A stretch of DNA of 64,000 bases from Lichenicola sp965198575 (lineage in GTDB: Bacteria; Pseudomonadota; Alphaproteobacteria; Acetobacterales; Acetobacteraceae). The notes below the pieces were generated by a model that was given only the letters and a program-made list of their open reading frames with translations, had not been told where the DNA came from and searched no databases. The stretch lies in contig NZ_OZ240671.1 in the NCBI RefSeq assembly GCF_965198575.1, forward strand, positions 3,844,001 to 3,908,000, read 5' to 3'. Position 1 is the stretch's first letter. Every line of letters begins with the position of its first letter. Shown piece after piece: positions 63,822 to 64,000 of this stretch. The position numbers and the translations under genes are program-made.

Positions 63822-64000
63822 CCGGCGGAGCGGGCCACGCACCGTCGGAATCGTCCTGGTGAACAGGCAGACGCTTTCCGCCCGCGCCGACCAGAGGAAC
63901 TGGTCGATCACCGTCACCCGATCCAGCCGGTAGCCGGCCTCGGCGAGCAGCCGAGCATCCTGTGCCAACGCCGTCGGGTTGCAGCTCACATAGATGACTG
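63810..64000 (-). CDS. 23S rRNA m5U1939 methyltransferase RlmD-like (5' end cut off)
   Basis: The minus strand is open from the window edge to TGA 63810-63812. The visible 62 codons encode VIYVSCNPTALAQDARLLAE, in which SCNP contains the nucleophilic Cys of TrmA/RlmD-type uridine methyltransferases, then VTVIDQFLWSARAESVCLFTR, the conserved C-terminal strand of that family. Substrate (23S U1939 or U747) cannot be told from the fragment. Confidence 0.85.
   Translation of the reverse strand, partial: VIYVSCNPTALAQDARLLAEAGYRLDRVTVIDQFLWSARAESVCLFTRTIPTVRGPLRRPAR

Overview
The window is G+C-rich DNA from an alphaproteobacterium. The SUF gene order, the Hint_2-type proteins and the acetic-acid-bacterium style of the core genes make a member of the Acetobacteraceae the best guess. 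This is an inference from gene content, not a phylogeny.

Region 1 (1 to about 18830) is an integrated genomic island whose left end lies outside the window. Its right border is a 50-base 3' piece of a tRNA-Pro(GGG) gene (18779-18828), next to a tyrosine integrase. Going left there are an excisionase-like HTH protein, a RepB-like primase, a RepA-like helicase, a small-terminase-like HTH protein, a Xre regulator and several unknown small genes. Next comes a nest of damaged insertion sequences (an intact-ended IS3-family element with a nonsense mutation, a broken IS110 transposase and a 5'-truncated IS630 transposase). At the far left is a DNA-modification/defence cluster: Z1-domain helicase and MORC/MutL-type ATPase on the minus strand, and divergent Vsr-type endonuclease and C5-cytosine methyltransferase on the plus strand. 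The replication module plus TerS-like protein resembles a phage satellite carrying defence cargo.

Region 2 (18844-32744) is ordinary chromosome: AI-2E transporter, FAD-linked oxidase, GNAT, acyltransferase, AsmA, oligopeptidase B, DUF488, a 47-residue His-rich secreted peptide, MFS transporter, SDR, acetamidase/formamidase and a Tat-exported dienelactone hydrolase. Region 3 (32745-35500) is a scar: a visibly A+T-rich gene for a KAP-type P-loop NTPase sits beside a dnaE2 gene that has kept only its first ~35 and last ~165 codons.

Region 4 (35554-43236) holds an esterase, a secreted Pro-rich peptide, a NUDIX hydrolase, an Atm1-type ABC exporter, rpmB with a clear promoter, and a stand-alone EF-G gene with a strong leader hairpin and a textbook terminator. 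Region 5 (43313-50085) has two tandem Hint-domain proteins followed by a glycosyltransferase. All three share an ~80-residue C- or N-terminal module, which suggests one surface or exopolysaccharide-linked system. Region 6 (50122-57013) has an S10 carboxypeptidase, an MBL-fold hydrolase, a divergent PEP-carboxylase-like protein and a DUF445 membrane protein.

Region 7 (57105-63791) is a complete SUF iron-sulfur operon, sufR-B-C-D-S-U-T-A, with mostly overlapping start and stop codons and a palindrome in front of sufR. It is followed by the convergent, cut-off end of rlmD.
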